Origin: Anaerozeibacter quisquiliarum
Lineage (GTDB): Bacteria > Bacillota > Clostridia > Christensenellales > Aristaeellaceae
Reading direction: 5' to 3' (one strand)
DNA: 64,000 bases
NCBI GenBank assembly: GCA_051162045.1
Contig: JBISDI010000005.1
Made by a program: the position numbers and the translations under genes. Positions 43,402 through 51,468 of the stretch are shown piece by piece. The notes beneath the pieces are model-generated. The model saw only the letters and a list, made by a program, of their open reading frames with translations, had not been told where the DNA came from and made no database searches. The first letter of the stretch is position 1, and every line of letters starts with the position of its first letter.

Positions 43402-45447
43402 TTATTCGCTCTGCATGTCGCCGAGCAGAGCGGTGTCGTCGCCGGCAATCGCGAACGAGTCGGCGATTTCGTTGACTTCGCCGAGGCCGTCGAGCGCCTC
43501 GTCTTCGAGCACGGCGCGGATCGACAGCGAGATGCGGCGCGCTTCGGTGTTGACGTCCAGGATCTTGACGCGCACCACGTCGCCCACGCCCACCGCGTCT
43601 TCGACCTTGGCGATGCGGGTCAGCGCGCACTGGGAGATGTGAACCAGGCCGTCGAGGCCGGGCGCCAGTTCGACGAACGCGCCGAACGTGGTGATGCGCA
43701 CCACCTTGCCTTCGACCACGCTGCCCACGATGAACCGCTCACCGGCGGTCTCCCACGGGCGCGGCTGGGTCTGCTTGTAGGACAGCGAGATGCGCTCCTT
43801 CTCGGGGTCGAGGTTCAGGATCTTGACCGGAATCTCCTGCTTGACCGACACCACTTCGCTCGGGTGCTTGACGCGGTGCCAGCTGAGGTCGGTGACGTGC
43901 ACCAGGCCGTCCACGCCGCCGATGTCTACGAACGCGCCGAAATCGGTCAGGCGGCGCACGATGCCGCTGAGCACCTGGCCCACTTCGAGCGTGGCCCAGA
44001 TCGCCCGCTTGCGCTCGGCCTCCTCGGCCGCCAGCACCGCCTTGCGCGAACCCACGATGCGCTTTTTGGACTTGTCGACTTCGATGATCTTGAGCTTCAT
44101 TTCCTGGCCCACGAAGTCGGAGATCTTCTCGACGTAGTGCTGGGACAGCTGCGACGCGGGGATGAAGGTGCGTATGCCCATCACGGTGGCGATCAGCCCG
44201 CCCTTGACGGCTTCCTTGCCCACGGCATCGACGAACTCGCCGGCCTCGTACTTGGCCATAATCTCGTCCCAGCTCTTCTTGTTGACGATGTTGCGTTGCG
44301 ACAGCAGCACGTTACCGTCGCCATCGTTGACCTTGACCACTTCGACCTCGATCTCGTCGCCCACCTTGACATCGGTCGAGGAGAGGTCGGCCTTCTTGAC
44401 CAGGCCATCCATTTTGTAGCCCACGTTGACGCACACTTCGTCGTCCGTGATCTGCAGCACCGTGCCGGTGACGGTCTGGCCCGGGCGCAGTTGCACCAGC
44501 GTCTTGTCGACGCTCGCCATGAAGTCGTCTTCAGGGCTGGCTTCTGCGATGGGGGCCGCCGCTTCGGGCGCGGGCTGGGTGGGCTCGAAGGTCCCTTCGA
44601 CCTGTTCCTGTCTCTCGATGTCGCTCATTCGTGCTACAACCTCCTTAAACGTACAAACCGGCGTGGATGCACCGGCTGTCATCCCTATTCGATCACGCGC
44701 GCCAAACGGGATGGCATCCAGTTCCAGCGCGGTTTCGATGAAATAAACGCGGGGGCAAAGCGCTTTGCACAACTCGTACAGCTTCTTCGAGTTGGCGCTG
44801 TTGCGACCGCCCACGACCAGCATCACATCGACGCTCGCCGCGATTTGAACGGCCTCCGCCTGTCGCTTCTCGGTGGCGGGGCAAGTGGTCAGGCGAATGT
44901 CGGGCTCGGCAATCCGACGGGCGAGCGCCTCGCAGGCCTCGCCATAGCGCGCCGTCGGCAGCGTGGTCTGCGAGACCACGAGCGCCTTTTCCATCGGCGG
45001 CAGCGCCTCGATGTCGGCCGCGGTCAGCACCGCGTGGCCCAGCCCCAGGCTCCAGCCCAGAATGCCTGTAACCTCCGGATGATCCCGGTCGCCGACCACG
45101 ATCACCGGCGTGCCCTGCGCCGCCGCCTCGCGTGCCATCGCGTGGATGCGCTTGACGAACGGGCAGGTGGCGTCCACGACCTCAAGGCCCCGCCGCTCAA
45201 GCGCCCGAAAGACGGCCCGGCCCACGCCATGCGAGCGCACCACCACCTTGGCGCCTTCCGGCGCCGCCTCGGGCGAGTCAACCGGGCGCACACCGCGCGC
45301 GGCTAGTTCGGCGACAAAATTCGGATTATGAATCAAGGGGCCCAACGTGACGGCGGGCGCGGAGCCTTCTGCCAGTCGTTCGGCCATCTCGACCGCACGT
45401 CGCACACCGAAGCAAAAACCGGCGCTTTCGGCTATAATCAGCTGCAA
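43402..45447 (-). CDS. ispH: IspH (HMB-PP reductase) fused to ribosomal protein S1-like domains
   Basis: 681 residues. IspH part (about 1-280): three cluster cysteines in SAGFCFGVRRA, VDATCPFVK and TTCPATEKRQ, plus the HGVG and SQTTLP motifs; it makes IPP/DMAPP in the MEP pathway. An acidic Pro/Ala linker follows, then four S1 RNA-binding domains (about 325-660), for example GLVHVTDLSWHRVKHPSEVV. The fusion is known in Clostridia. The TTG start at 45447 has GGGAGG six bases upstream. An internal ATG with its own AAGGAGG could also yield the S1 part alone. The gene lies downstream of cmk and plsC. Confidence 0.95.
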   Translation of the reverse strand: MQLIIAESAGFCFGVRRAVEMAERLAEGSAPAVTLGPLIHNPNFVAELAARGVRPVDSPEAAPEGAKVVVRSHGVGRAVFRALERRGLEVVDATCPFVKRIHAMAREAAAQGTPVIVVGDRDHPEVTGILGWSLGLGHAVLTAADIEALPPMEKALVVSQTTLPTARYGEACEALARRIAEPDIRLTTCPATEKRQAEAVQIAASVDVMLVVGGRNSANSKKLYELCKALCPRVYFIETALELDAIPFGARDRIGMTAGASTPVCTFKEVVARMSDIERQEQVEGTFEPTQPAPEAAAPIAEASPEDDFMASVDKTLVQLRPGQTVTGTVLQITDDEVCVNVGYKMDGLVKKADLSSTDVKVGDEIEVEVVKVNDGDGNVLLSQRNIVNKKSWDEIMAKYEAGEFVDAVGKEAVKGGLIATVMGIRTFIPASQLSQHYVEKISDFVGQEMKLKIIEVDKSKKRIVGSRKAVLAAEEAERKRAIWATLEVGQVLSGIVRRLTDFGAFVDIGGVDGLVHVTDLSWHRVKHPSEVVSVKQEIPVKILNLDPEKERISLSYKQTQPRPWETAGERFIVGSVVEGKVVRITTFGAFVELAPGLDGLVHISQCALTRIAKVEDAVGVGDVVRVKILDVNTEARRISLSIRAVLEDEALDGLGEVNEIADSFAIAGDDTALLGDMQSE
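44628..44646 (-). promoter_or_regulatory. Internal ribosome binding site and start within ispH-S1
   Basis: AAGGAGG (44646-44640) lies 11 bases before an in-frame ATG (44628-44626), exactly at the boundary of the IspH and S1 parts (KEVVARMSDIERQ). Initiation here would give a separate 408-residue protein with all four S1 domains. Confidence 0.5.
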
Positions 45448-45548
45448 TACCGTCCTCCCGACACATTAAGACATCCTGTTTAGTTCGAGATCATGCCCAC
45501 ATTTCCTGCACGATCGGGACGCGACCAAAGATTTTACAAAATAATTCC

Positions 45549-46196
45549 CTAATCCGATGCTTCTTTCAGCGCATATACCGCTTGGCGGATGCGCTCGGTC
45601 GCGGCCTCGAGCGTCCGGCTGTCAAAGCGTCCGGCGTATTCGGACAGATCGACCGCCGGGCCGAAGGTCAGATGCAGCCTGTGGAACAGCCGCGCCCGGC
45701 CCGCGATGTAGGCCGGCACCACCGGCGCGCCCGATTTGAGCGCGATCAGCGCCACGCCGCTTAAGAAGGCGCCGCTGCCCTTGAACGCGCGCCGGCCCTG
45801 GGGGAAGATGCCCAGCACCTCGCCGCCCTTCAAGACCCCCAGCGATGTGCGCACCGCCTGCAGGTCGCCCGCGCCCCGGTCGACCGGGAATACGCCCAGC
45901 GCCCTCAAAAACGCGCCGAAGCCCCAGACGTTCATGATCTCCTTCTTCGCCATGAACCGTATCCAGCGCGTAAGCGAGCAGAGCAGCGCGATCGGATCGA
46001 CCAGCGACTCGTGGTTGGCACACAAGATCACCCCGCCCGACGGCGGCAGATGCTCGGTCCCCAGCGCGCGCACCGGCAGGAACACGAACAAAAACGCCCG
46101 TACCAGCGCGCGCAGAGCCACGCGCAGCCACCGATGTTCCCCGATGTCCGCGCCGGCACGCCCCCGGGCAGGGGCGGCCTGTCGCTCATCCATCAT
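45549..46196 (-). CDS. plsC: 1-acyl-sn-glycerol-3-phosphate acyltransferase
   Basis: 215 residues. The acyltransferase motif I is NHESLVD (H-x4-D), preceded by a hydrophobic stretch (ALVRAFLFVFLPVRAL). Motif III is FPQGRRA, where family members usually have FPEGTR. It transfers an acyl chain to lysophosphatidate in phospholipid synthesis. The ATG at 46196 overlaps the cmk stop by four bases and follows GGAGG, so it is translationally coupled to cmk. About 100 empty bases follow before ispH-S1. Confidence 0.92.
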   Translation of the reverse strand: MMDERQAAPARGRAGADIGEHRWLRVALRALVRAFLFVFLPVRALGTEHLPPSGGVILCANHESLVDPIALLCSLTRWIRFMAKKEIMNVWGFGAFLRALGVFPVDRGAGDLQAVRTSLGVLKGGEVLGIFPQGRRAFKGSGAFLSGVALIALKSGAPVVPAYIAGRARLFHRLHLTFGPAVDLSEYAGRFDSRTLEAATERIRQAVYALKEASD

Positions 46197-46885
46197 GATG
46201 CGCCTCCGCCCAGCCGCTCGCGCAGCAGTTGAAGCGCCCGCTCGACCGTCTCGTCGAGTGTCAGCTCGCTTGAGTCCAGCTCGACCGCGTCGTCGGCCTT
46301 CTTGAGCGGGGAGGCCGCGCGCGTCGAATCGTCCCGGTCGCGGATGCGCATCGCTTCGAGCACCGACTCGTAGCTGTCGCCCCCGCCCTGGGCTTTGAGC
46401 TCCAAGTAACGCCGCCGGGCGCGCTCCTCGGCGCTGGCGACCAGAAAAATCTTGAGTGTGGCGTCCGGCAACACCTTCGTGCCGATGTCGCGCCCGTCCA
46501 TGACCGCGCTGCGGCCCGCGCAGATCTCGCGCTGCATGGCGACCAGCCGCTCGCGCACTGCGGGTACCGCCGAGGTCTTCGACGCTGCGATCGTGACTGC
46601 CCCCGCGCGTATGGCGTCGGTCACATCCTCGCCGTCCAGGTACACCTTCTGGCGTCCGTCCTCGTAGAGCACGTCCAGCATCACGCTTCCGACATGGCTG
46701 GCCACCGCGCTTGCGTCGTCCGGATCGATCCCATGCCCCAGCATCCACAGCGCTACCGCCCGGTACATCGCGCCGGTGTCGAGGTACAGCGCGCCGGTCC
46801 TTTCGGCGACGGCCCGCGCGATCGTGGACTTGCCCGCGCCGGACGGCCCGTCGATCGCGATCGTAAAATGATGGTTCAAACGCAT
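46193..46885 (-). CDS. cmk: Cytidylate kinase
   Basis: 230 residues. P-loop GPSGAGKST (residues 13-21), the CMP-binding LDTGAMYRAVAL, and the conserved MDGRDIGTKVLPDA and RRRYLELKAQG segments. It phosphorylates CMP and dCMP. It is first in the cmk-plsC-ispH/S1 group, an arrangement common in Clostridia. Confidence 0.97.
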   Translation of the reverse strand: MRLNHHFTIAIDGPSGAGKSTIARAVAERTGALYLDTGAMYRAVALWMLGHGIDPDDASAVASHVGSVMLDVLYEDGRQKVYLDGEDVTDAIRAGAVTIAASKTSAVPAVRERLVAMQREICAGRSAVMDGRDIGTKVLPDATLKIFLVASAEERARRRYLELKAQGGGDSYESVLEAMRIRDRDDSTRAASPLKKADDAVELDSSELTLDETVERALQLLRERLGGGAS

Positions 46886-46909
46886 TTCACATCCTGTCCT
46901 TGCGGATAG

Positions 46910-46938
46910 AGTATATCATAAACGGGCGCAATACGCAA
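46910..46938 (-). promoter_or_regulatory. Promoter of cmk-plsC-ispH/S1
   Basis: On the minus strand TTGCGT (46938-46933), 17 bp, TATACT (46915-46910). Confidence 0.7.
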
Positions 46939-46954
46939 TTAGGATGAATGCCAC

Positions 46955-46983
46955 TTGCAAAAACGGCGCTTTTACGCTAAAAT
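46955..46983 (+). promoter_or_regulatory. Promoter of the RpiR regulator operon
   Basis: TTGCAA (46955-46960), 17 bp, TAAAAT (46978-46983). It diverges from the cmk promoter with 16 bases between the -35 boxes. Confidence 0.75.
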
Positions 46984-47020
46984 GATCGCATGCAAACCGT
47001 AGCGCGGGGAGGTCAGACGG

Positions 47021-47887
47021 ATGGAGAACGCCCAGGAGTTGATCCAGCGGCTCAACCACAGCGGCAAGAAGCTGTCCAAGAGCCACAGGCGAATCGCCGA
47101 ATGTATCGTCACCCATTACGACAAGGCGGCGTTCATGACCGCGTCGCGCTTGGGCGAGTACGTGGGGGTGAGCGAGTCCACGGTGGTGCGCTTTGCCGCC
47201 GCGCTGGGTTACGAGGGCTATCCGCAGCTTCAAAAGGCGCTGCAAGAGCTGATCCGGCATCGGCTGACCGCGTCGCAGCGCTTCGAGATGACCAGCGACA
47301 TGGATCATACGCAGATGCTCAGCCGGGTGCTCAAGGCCGACATGCAGAACATCCGCGCCACGCTCGACGAGCTGGACCTTGTGGCCTTCGAGGACGCGAT
47401 CGACCTGATCCTGGCCGCGCGCCACGTGTACGTGCTGGGGCTTAGAGCCAGCGCGCCGCTCGCGCAGTTCATGGCGCATTATTTGAACTTCATCTTTCCG
47501 TCGGTCACGCTGGTCACCTCCGGCGTGTCCGACATCTTCGAGCAGATATCGCGCATCGGCGAGGGCGACCTGCTGATCGGCATCAGCTTCCCGCGCTACA
47601 CCAGCCGCACGATCGAGGCGATGCGCTTCGCGCGCGGGCGGGGGGCGTCGCTGATCGCGATCACCGACGGGCCGCTGTCGCCGCTGCACGCGGCGGCCGA
47701 CCTGTGCCTGACCGCCAAGAGCGACATGGCGTCGTTTGTCGACTCGCTGGCCGCGCCGCTGTCGCTGATTAACGCGCTGATCGTGGCCGTGGGGCAGAGG
47801 CGGCGGCAGGAGGTCAACGACTATTTCCAGCAGATGGAGGACGTGTGGGCGGAGTACGACGTGTACTTGGGGAAGAACCAGGCGTGA
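47021..47887 (+). CDS. MurR/RpiR family transcriptional regulator
   Basis: 288 residues. An N-terminal HTH_6 domain (about 1-77, with ASRLGEYVGVSESTVVRFAA) is followed by a SIS sugar-phosphate-binding domain (about 120-255, with VYVLGLRASAPLAQFMAHYL and LIGISFPRYTSRTIEAMRFA). Such regulators respond to phosphorylated sugars or amino sugars. Its stop overlaps the start of the flavoprotein gene by four bases; no sugar gene is adjacent, so the target is unknown. GGGGAGG precedes the ATG. Confidence 0.94.
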   Translation: MENAQELIQRLNHSGKKLSKSHRRIAECIVTHYDKAAFMTASRLGEYVGVSESTVVRFAAALGYEGYPQLQKALQELIRHRLTASQRFEMTSDMDHTQMLSRVLKADMQNIRATLDELDLVAFEDAIDLILAARHVYVLGLRASAPLAQFMAHYLNFIFPSVTLVTSGVSDIFEQISRIGEGDLLIGISFPRYTSRTIEAMRFARGRGASLIAITDGPLSPLHAAADLCLTAKSDMASFVDSLAAPLSLINALIVAVGQRRRQEVNDYFQQMEDVWAEYDVYLGKNQA

Positions 47888-49137
47888 CGGACGTATTGGT
47901 GGTCGGAGGCGGCGCGGCGGGACTTTCGGCCGCGCTGTTTGCAGCGCGCGCGGGCGCGCGCGTTACGCTGCTCGAGCGCAATGAAAAGCTGGGCAAAAAG
48001 ATCTATATCACAGGCAAGGGCCGGTGCAACGTGACCAACACCGCCGAGCGCGAGGACTTCATGAAGCAGATCGTGCGCAACCCGCGCTTTCTGTACGCCG
48101 CGCTCAGTCACCTTGGAAGCCGCGACCTGATGGCGCTGCTCGAGGCTTTGGGCGTACCGCTCAAGGAAGAGCGCGGCGGGCGCGTGTTTCCGGTATCCGA
48201 CCGCGCCAGCGACGTGACGCGCGCGCTCGAAAGGGAAATCCTGCGATTGGGCGCGACCGTCCGGCTGAACGCGCGGGCCCATGAGCTGCTGCTCGAAGAC
48301 GGCGCGGCGGCGGGCGTGCGGCTGGAATCGGGCGAAGAGGTGCGCGCAAGGGCGGTGATCGTGGCGACCGGCGGGCTTTCCTATCCGTCGACCGGCTCGA
48401 CCGGCGACGGCTATCGGCTGGCCGAGGCGGCGGGGCTTGCGCTTTCGCCCACCCGCGCGACGCTCACGCCGATCGAAACGATCGAGGACTGGCCGGGCGC
48501 GCTGTCGGGCCTGACGCTCAAAAACGTGCGGCTTGGCGCGCTCAATGGCAAGAAGAAGCTGTTTGCCGAGCAGGGCGAGCTGCTGTTCACCCACTTCGGG
48601 CTGTCGGGGCCGCTGGCGCTGTCGCTGTCGAGCGCGCTGCCCGACGACTGCGCGGGGCAGCGGCTTACGATCGATCTGAAGCCGGCGCTCGACGAGCAGA
48701 CGCTCGACCGGCGGTTGGTGCGCGACCTCACCGAAATGAGCCGCAAGCAACTGATTACCGTGATGGACGCGCTCGCGCCGCATAACCTGGCGCTGACGCT
48801 ATTGAACCTCGCCGGCCTGAGTCCCGCGCAGCCGGCCCACAGCGTGACGCAGGCGCAGCGCGCGGCACTGGTGAAGCTCATCAAGGCGGTGCCGCTGACG
48901 GTCAAGGGCCTCAGAGGCTATTTGGAGGCGGTCGTCACGCGCGGCGGCGTGGACGTGAAGGGCATCAACGCCTCCACGATGGAGGCCAAGGCGATGCCCC
49001 ATCTGTACTTCGCAGGCGAGGTGCTCGACGTGGACGCGCTGACCGGCGGGTTCAACCTGCAAATCGCGTTCTCAACCGGGGCGCTGGCTGGCGCAAGTGC
49101 CGGTCACTCGCGATCGGCTGCGACCGTTCGCGAGTGA
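47884..49137 (+). CDS. NAD(P)/FAD-dependent oxidoreductase, HI0933/BaiN type
   Basis: 417 residues. The dinucleotide-binding motif VVGGGAAGLSAALFAARAGA starts at residue 6. The family's GKKIYITGKGRCNVTN follows, and the C-terminal GEVLDVDALTGGFNLQIAF closes the FAD site. The GTG at 47884 overlaps the RpiR stop (GTGA). Some relatives are linked to bile acid or flavin reductase chemistry, but most are uncharacterised, so no substrate is given. Confidence 0.92.
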   Translation: MTDVLVVGGGAAGLSAALFAARAGARVTLLERNEKLGKKIYITGKGRCNVTNTAEREDFMKQIVRNPRFLYAALSHLGSRDLMALLEALGVPLKEERGGRVFPVSDRASDVTRALEREILRLGATVRLNARAHELLLEDGAAAGVRLESGEEVRARAVIVATGGLSYPSTGSTGDGYRLAEAAGLALSPTRATLTPIETIEDWPGALSGLTLKNVRLGALNGKKKLFAEQGELLFTHFGLSGPLALSLSSALPDDCAGQRLTIDLKPALDEQTLDRRLVRDLTEMSRKQLITVMDALAPHNLALTLLNLAGLSPAQPAHSVTQAQRAALVKLIKAVPLTVKGLRGYLEAVVTRGGVDVKGINASTMEAKAMPHLYFAGEVLDVDALTGGFNLQIAFSTGALAGASAGHSRSAATVRE

Positions 49138-49437
49138 GATAAGGAACGGGGAACCGGATTGCTGGATTCCCTGCGGGAAATTCCGGGCGCAATCCTGCTG
49201 CCGGAATCGATTCCCCGTCGGGACGCGCCCGACCGCGCCCGGTGGGCGAGGAAGAGGGCGCCAGTCCAATGAGCAAGCGAGCATCCGCGCCGGATGGCGT
49301 GGGGCGACCATTGCGAATTGAGTGAGGGCAAGCGCGCCCTTTGGGGGAATCCACAGGCATCGGCAGGGTCGGTACCCATGATCCAACATGGAGGGCACGG
49401 CCCTCCAACCCCCCCAGGGGGGAGCGGCGGAAAGGAG
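49138..49437 (+). repeat. GC-rich intergenic repeat region (copy B of dispersed repeat 2)
   Basis: No gene in 300 bases. The stretch carries the same blocks as 40081-40180 in the same order: CCCTGCGGG, TTCCGGGCG, GATTCCCCGTCGGG (49209-49222), and a 27-base segment beginning GGGCAAGC (49326-49352). In copy A the last two are one base apart; here 103 bases lie between them. Further hairpins are GGAGGG/CCCTCC and CCCCCC/GGGGGG before the next gene. Confidence 0.65.
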
Positions 49438-49872
49438 ATGACGGACATCGAATCGACGAACATCAGCGGCAGCCGCACGGTGTCGCGCGCCGCGCTCATG
49501 ATGAGCCTGACGCGCACGCGCGAGGAGGAGAAGACGCTCAAGGAGCAGCTCGGCGCCGAGGATATGCGCGCGGCGGCGGTGGACTACGGCGGGGAATTCA
49601 TCCAGTCGATCATGCGGATCGTGGAGCGCGCCGTGGTGGCGGCCAAGCGCGAGGGCGTGATTTCGTCCACCGAGTACCGGGAGGAGGGCGCGGTGGCCGG
49701 CGCGACGCGTGAGGCGCTCTCGCAGGTGGGCGCGAAGGCGCTGGGCCTGAACGTGGGCGGCAAGATCGGCGTGGCGCGCTCGGGCAACAACATCGCGGTG
49801 GCGGTGTTCTTCGGTATCGGTTTGCTGCATCTGAATGAAGTGGCGGTCGGGTTGGGGCATCGGGCAATTTAG
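49438..49872 (+). CDS. HutP family protein
   Basis: 144 residues. Similarity to HutP, the histidine-responsive RNA-binding antiterminator, is seen in the C-terminal half: KREGVISSTEYREEGAVAGA, then NNIAVAVFFGIG, and the end HLNEVAVGLGHRAI, compared with the IAVSLYGTIG and VGINHI regions of HutP. The N-terminal 45 residues are unlike HutP. No histidine utilisation gene is nearby, so the ligand and RNA target are unknown. AAAGGAG lies immediately before the ATG at 49438, an unusually short spacing, so the true start is less certain. Confidence 0.75.
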   Translation: MTDIESTNISGSRTVSRAALMMSLTRTREEEKTLKEQLGAEDMRAAAVDYGGEFIQSIMRIVERAVVAAKREGVISSTEYREEGAVAGATREALSQVGAKALGLNVGGKIGVARSGNNIAVAVFFGIGLLHLNEVAVGLGHRAI

Positions 49873-50034
49873 GTAAGCGCCGATCAAATCCCACGCGCGG
49901 TGGCGGTTGCATTTTCGCCAGCTCGGGCCCGCAGAATCCTCGACGTAGCGCTGCTACGCCTTCGGATTTTGCAAGCCCAATCCGGCAAAAATTCCCCTCG
50001 CCATCGCACGTGTGCTTTAATCAGCGCTTACCTA
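49870..50034. repeat. 165 bp palindromic element between two convergent stop codons (full copy)
   Basis: Perfect 11 bp inverted termini TAGGTAAGCGC (49870-49880) and GCGCTTACCTA (50024-50034). Inner arms also pair, for example GCAGAATCC (49931-49939) with GGATTTTGC (49964-49972), down to a hairpin centre GTAGC-GCT-GCTAC. The first three bases of each end are the TAG stop codons of the HutP-like and TauE-like genes. Related copies lie at 43190-43318, 17535-17590 and 11482-11497. Confidence 0.75.
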
Positions 50035-50787
50035 GGCAAACATATCCCAAGCCAGCTTGAGGATCAGCGCGGCCAGCACGACGAGCATGATGACGCGAAT
50101 GAACTTTGCACCTTGCCGGATGGCCAGCTTCGCACCCAGCCAGCCGCCGACGATCGAGCAAACCGCGGCGGGCAGCGCCAATTTCAGCAGCACCTGCCCG
50201 CCGATCAGGAAGCTGACCGCGGCGGCCAGGTTGCTGGCCAGATTCACGAGTTTGGCCGCGCCCGACGCGTCCACCATGCCCAGGCCCGCGTACCAGGTGA
50301 ACAGCAGAATCAGGATGGTGCCGGTGCCCGGGCCGAAGAAGCCGTCGTACAGCCCGCATGCCAGTCCGATCGCGGCGCAGCCCGCGTAGCGGCGCGCGTC
50401 GAACGGGCGAGCCGGGGCTTCGCCTCGCTTGACGAGCAACAGCACCGCGACCAACGGCAGCGCGACCAGCATGAAGGCGCGCGCGAATTGCTCGCTTACC
50501 TGCTGGAGCAAAAACGCGCCCAGCGCCGAACCGATCAGCGCGCCCGGCACCGCCAGCAATGCGGGCGCGAGCGGCAGGCGTCCGCTCTTCAGGTAGCGCG
50601 CGGTGGCGAAGACGGTGCCGCATAGCGCCGATAGCTTGTTGCTGCCCGACGCCAGCTGCGCGGGCAGCCCCGCGAACAGGTAGGCCGGCAGCGAAATCAG
50701 CCCGCCGCCCCCGGCGATTGAATCGACGAACGCGGCCAGAAACACGAGCGGGCATACGATCCATAACATGACGGGCGTTACTTCCAC
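50032..50787 (-). CDS. TauE/SafE family sulfite/anion exporter-like permease
   Basis: 251 residues with about eight membrane spans. The family repeat motifs are AAFVDSIAGGGGLISLPAYL near residue 18 and GLYDGFFGPGTGTILILLF near residue 145. Relatives move sulfite, taurine-derived sulfonates or other organic anions; the substrate here is unknown. The GTG at 50787 follows GGGAG; an ATG at 50769 is the alternative. The stop codon is part of the palindromic element. Confidence 0.9.
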   Translation of the reverse strand: MEVTPVMLWIVCPLVFLAAFVDSIAGGGGLISLPAYLFAGLPAQLASGSNKLSALCGTVFATARYLKSGRLPLAPALLAVPGALIGSALGAFLLQQVSEQFARAFMLVALPLVAVLLLVKRGEAPARPFDARRYAGCAAIGLACGLYDGFFGPGTGTILILLFTWYAGLGMVDASGAAKLVNLASNLAAAVSFLIGGQVLLKLALPAAVCSIVGGWLGAKLAIRQGAKFIRVIMLVVLAALILKLAWDMFA

Positions 50788-50818
50788 GGCCGGTCACTCC
50801 CTTTGTACTGTGCATATA

Positions 50819-50855
50819 GAAAAAGGCCGCAGCGCCTTATCTGAGCGCTACAGCC
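50819..50855 (-). terminator. Terminator of infC-rpmI-rplT
   Basis: On the minus strand GGCTGTAGCGC (50855-50845) pairs with GCGCTGCGGCC (50835-50825), followed by TTTTTC. Confidence 0.85.
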
Positions 50856-50868
50856 CCGGGAATACGCC

Positions 50869-51225
50869 TCAGCCCAACGCCTTCTTGGCCGTATCGGCCA
50901 ACTGCGTGAACGCGGCCGGCTGGGCGACCGCGAGGTCGGACAACAGCTTGCGGTTGATCGTCACGCCGGACAGCTTGAGGCCGTTCATCATGCGCGAGTA
51001 GCTCAGGCCGTTCGCGCGCGCCGCGGCGTTGATGCGCGTGATCCACAGTTTGCGGAAGTCGCGCTTTTTCAGCTTGCGGCCGATGTATGCGTAGCGCAGG
51101 GAGCGGCGAACCTGCTCGCTCGCGGCGCGATACTGCTTCGACTTGGCGCCAAAGTAGCCCTTGGACAGCTTGAATACCCTGCGACGCTTTTTCAGGGCGT
51201 TTACGGCCCTCTTGACTCTAGCCAT
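50869..51225 (-). CDS. rplT: 50S ribosomal protein L20
   Basis: 118 residues, full length. Starts MARVKRAVNALKKRRRVFKL and contains LRYAYIGRKLKKRDFRKLWI and INAAARANGLSYSRMMNGL, all typical of L20. It is the last gene of infC-rpmI-rplT and, in relatives, also represses the operon by binding the leader. Confidence 0.98.
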   Translation of the reverse strand: MARVKRAVNALKKRRRVFKLSKGYFGAKSKQYRAASEQVRRSLRYAYIGRKLKKRDFRKLWITRINAAARANGLSYSRMMNGLKLSGVTINRKLLSDLAVAQPAAFTQLADTAKKALG

Positions 51226-51240
51226 TTCGATTCGCCTCCT

Positions 51241-51438
51241 TTACTTATAGGGAATGAGCTTTTTCATGACCTTGGCTTCGCCCGCCGCGACGAAGGCGGC
51301 CTTGCGCAGGTTGCGCGTGCGCTTGGTGGGCTTCTTGGTCAGGATGTGGCGCTTGTAGGCTTGGGAACGCTTGACCTTTCCGGACTTGGTGAGCGAAAAG
51401 CGTTTGGCGGCGCCCCGATGGGTCTTTTGTTTGGGCAT
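51241..51438 (-). CDS. rpmI: 50S ribosomal protein L35
   Basis: 65 residues, MPKQKTHRGAAKRFSLTKSG at the start and LTKKPTKRTRNLRKA later. The ATG at 51438 follows GAGGAGG. Confidence 0.97.
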   Translation of the reverse strand: MPKQKTHRGAAKRFSLTKSGKVKRSQAYKRHILTKKPTKRTRNLRKAAFVAAGEAKVMKKLIPYK

Positions 51439-51468
51439 GGGTCTTCCTCCTCTCATCCTCGCGGGGGG

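Noticed and set aside
45597..46748. Upstream extension of plsC frame into cmk
   Set aside because: It is antigenic shadow reading of cmk in another frame; the ATG at 46196 with GGAGG and coupling to the cmk stop is the supported start.
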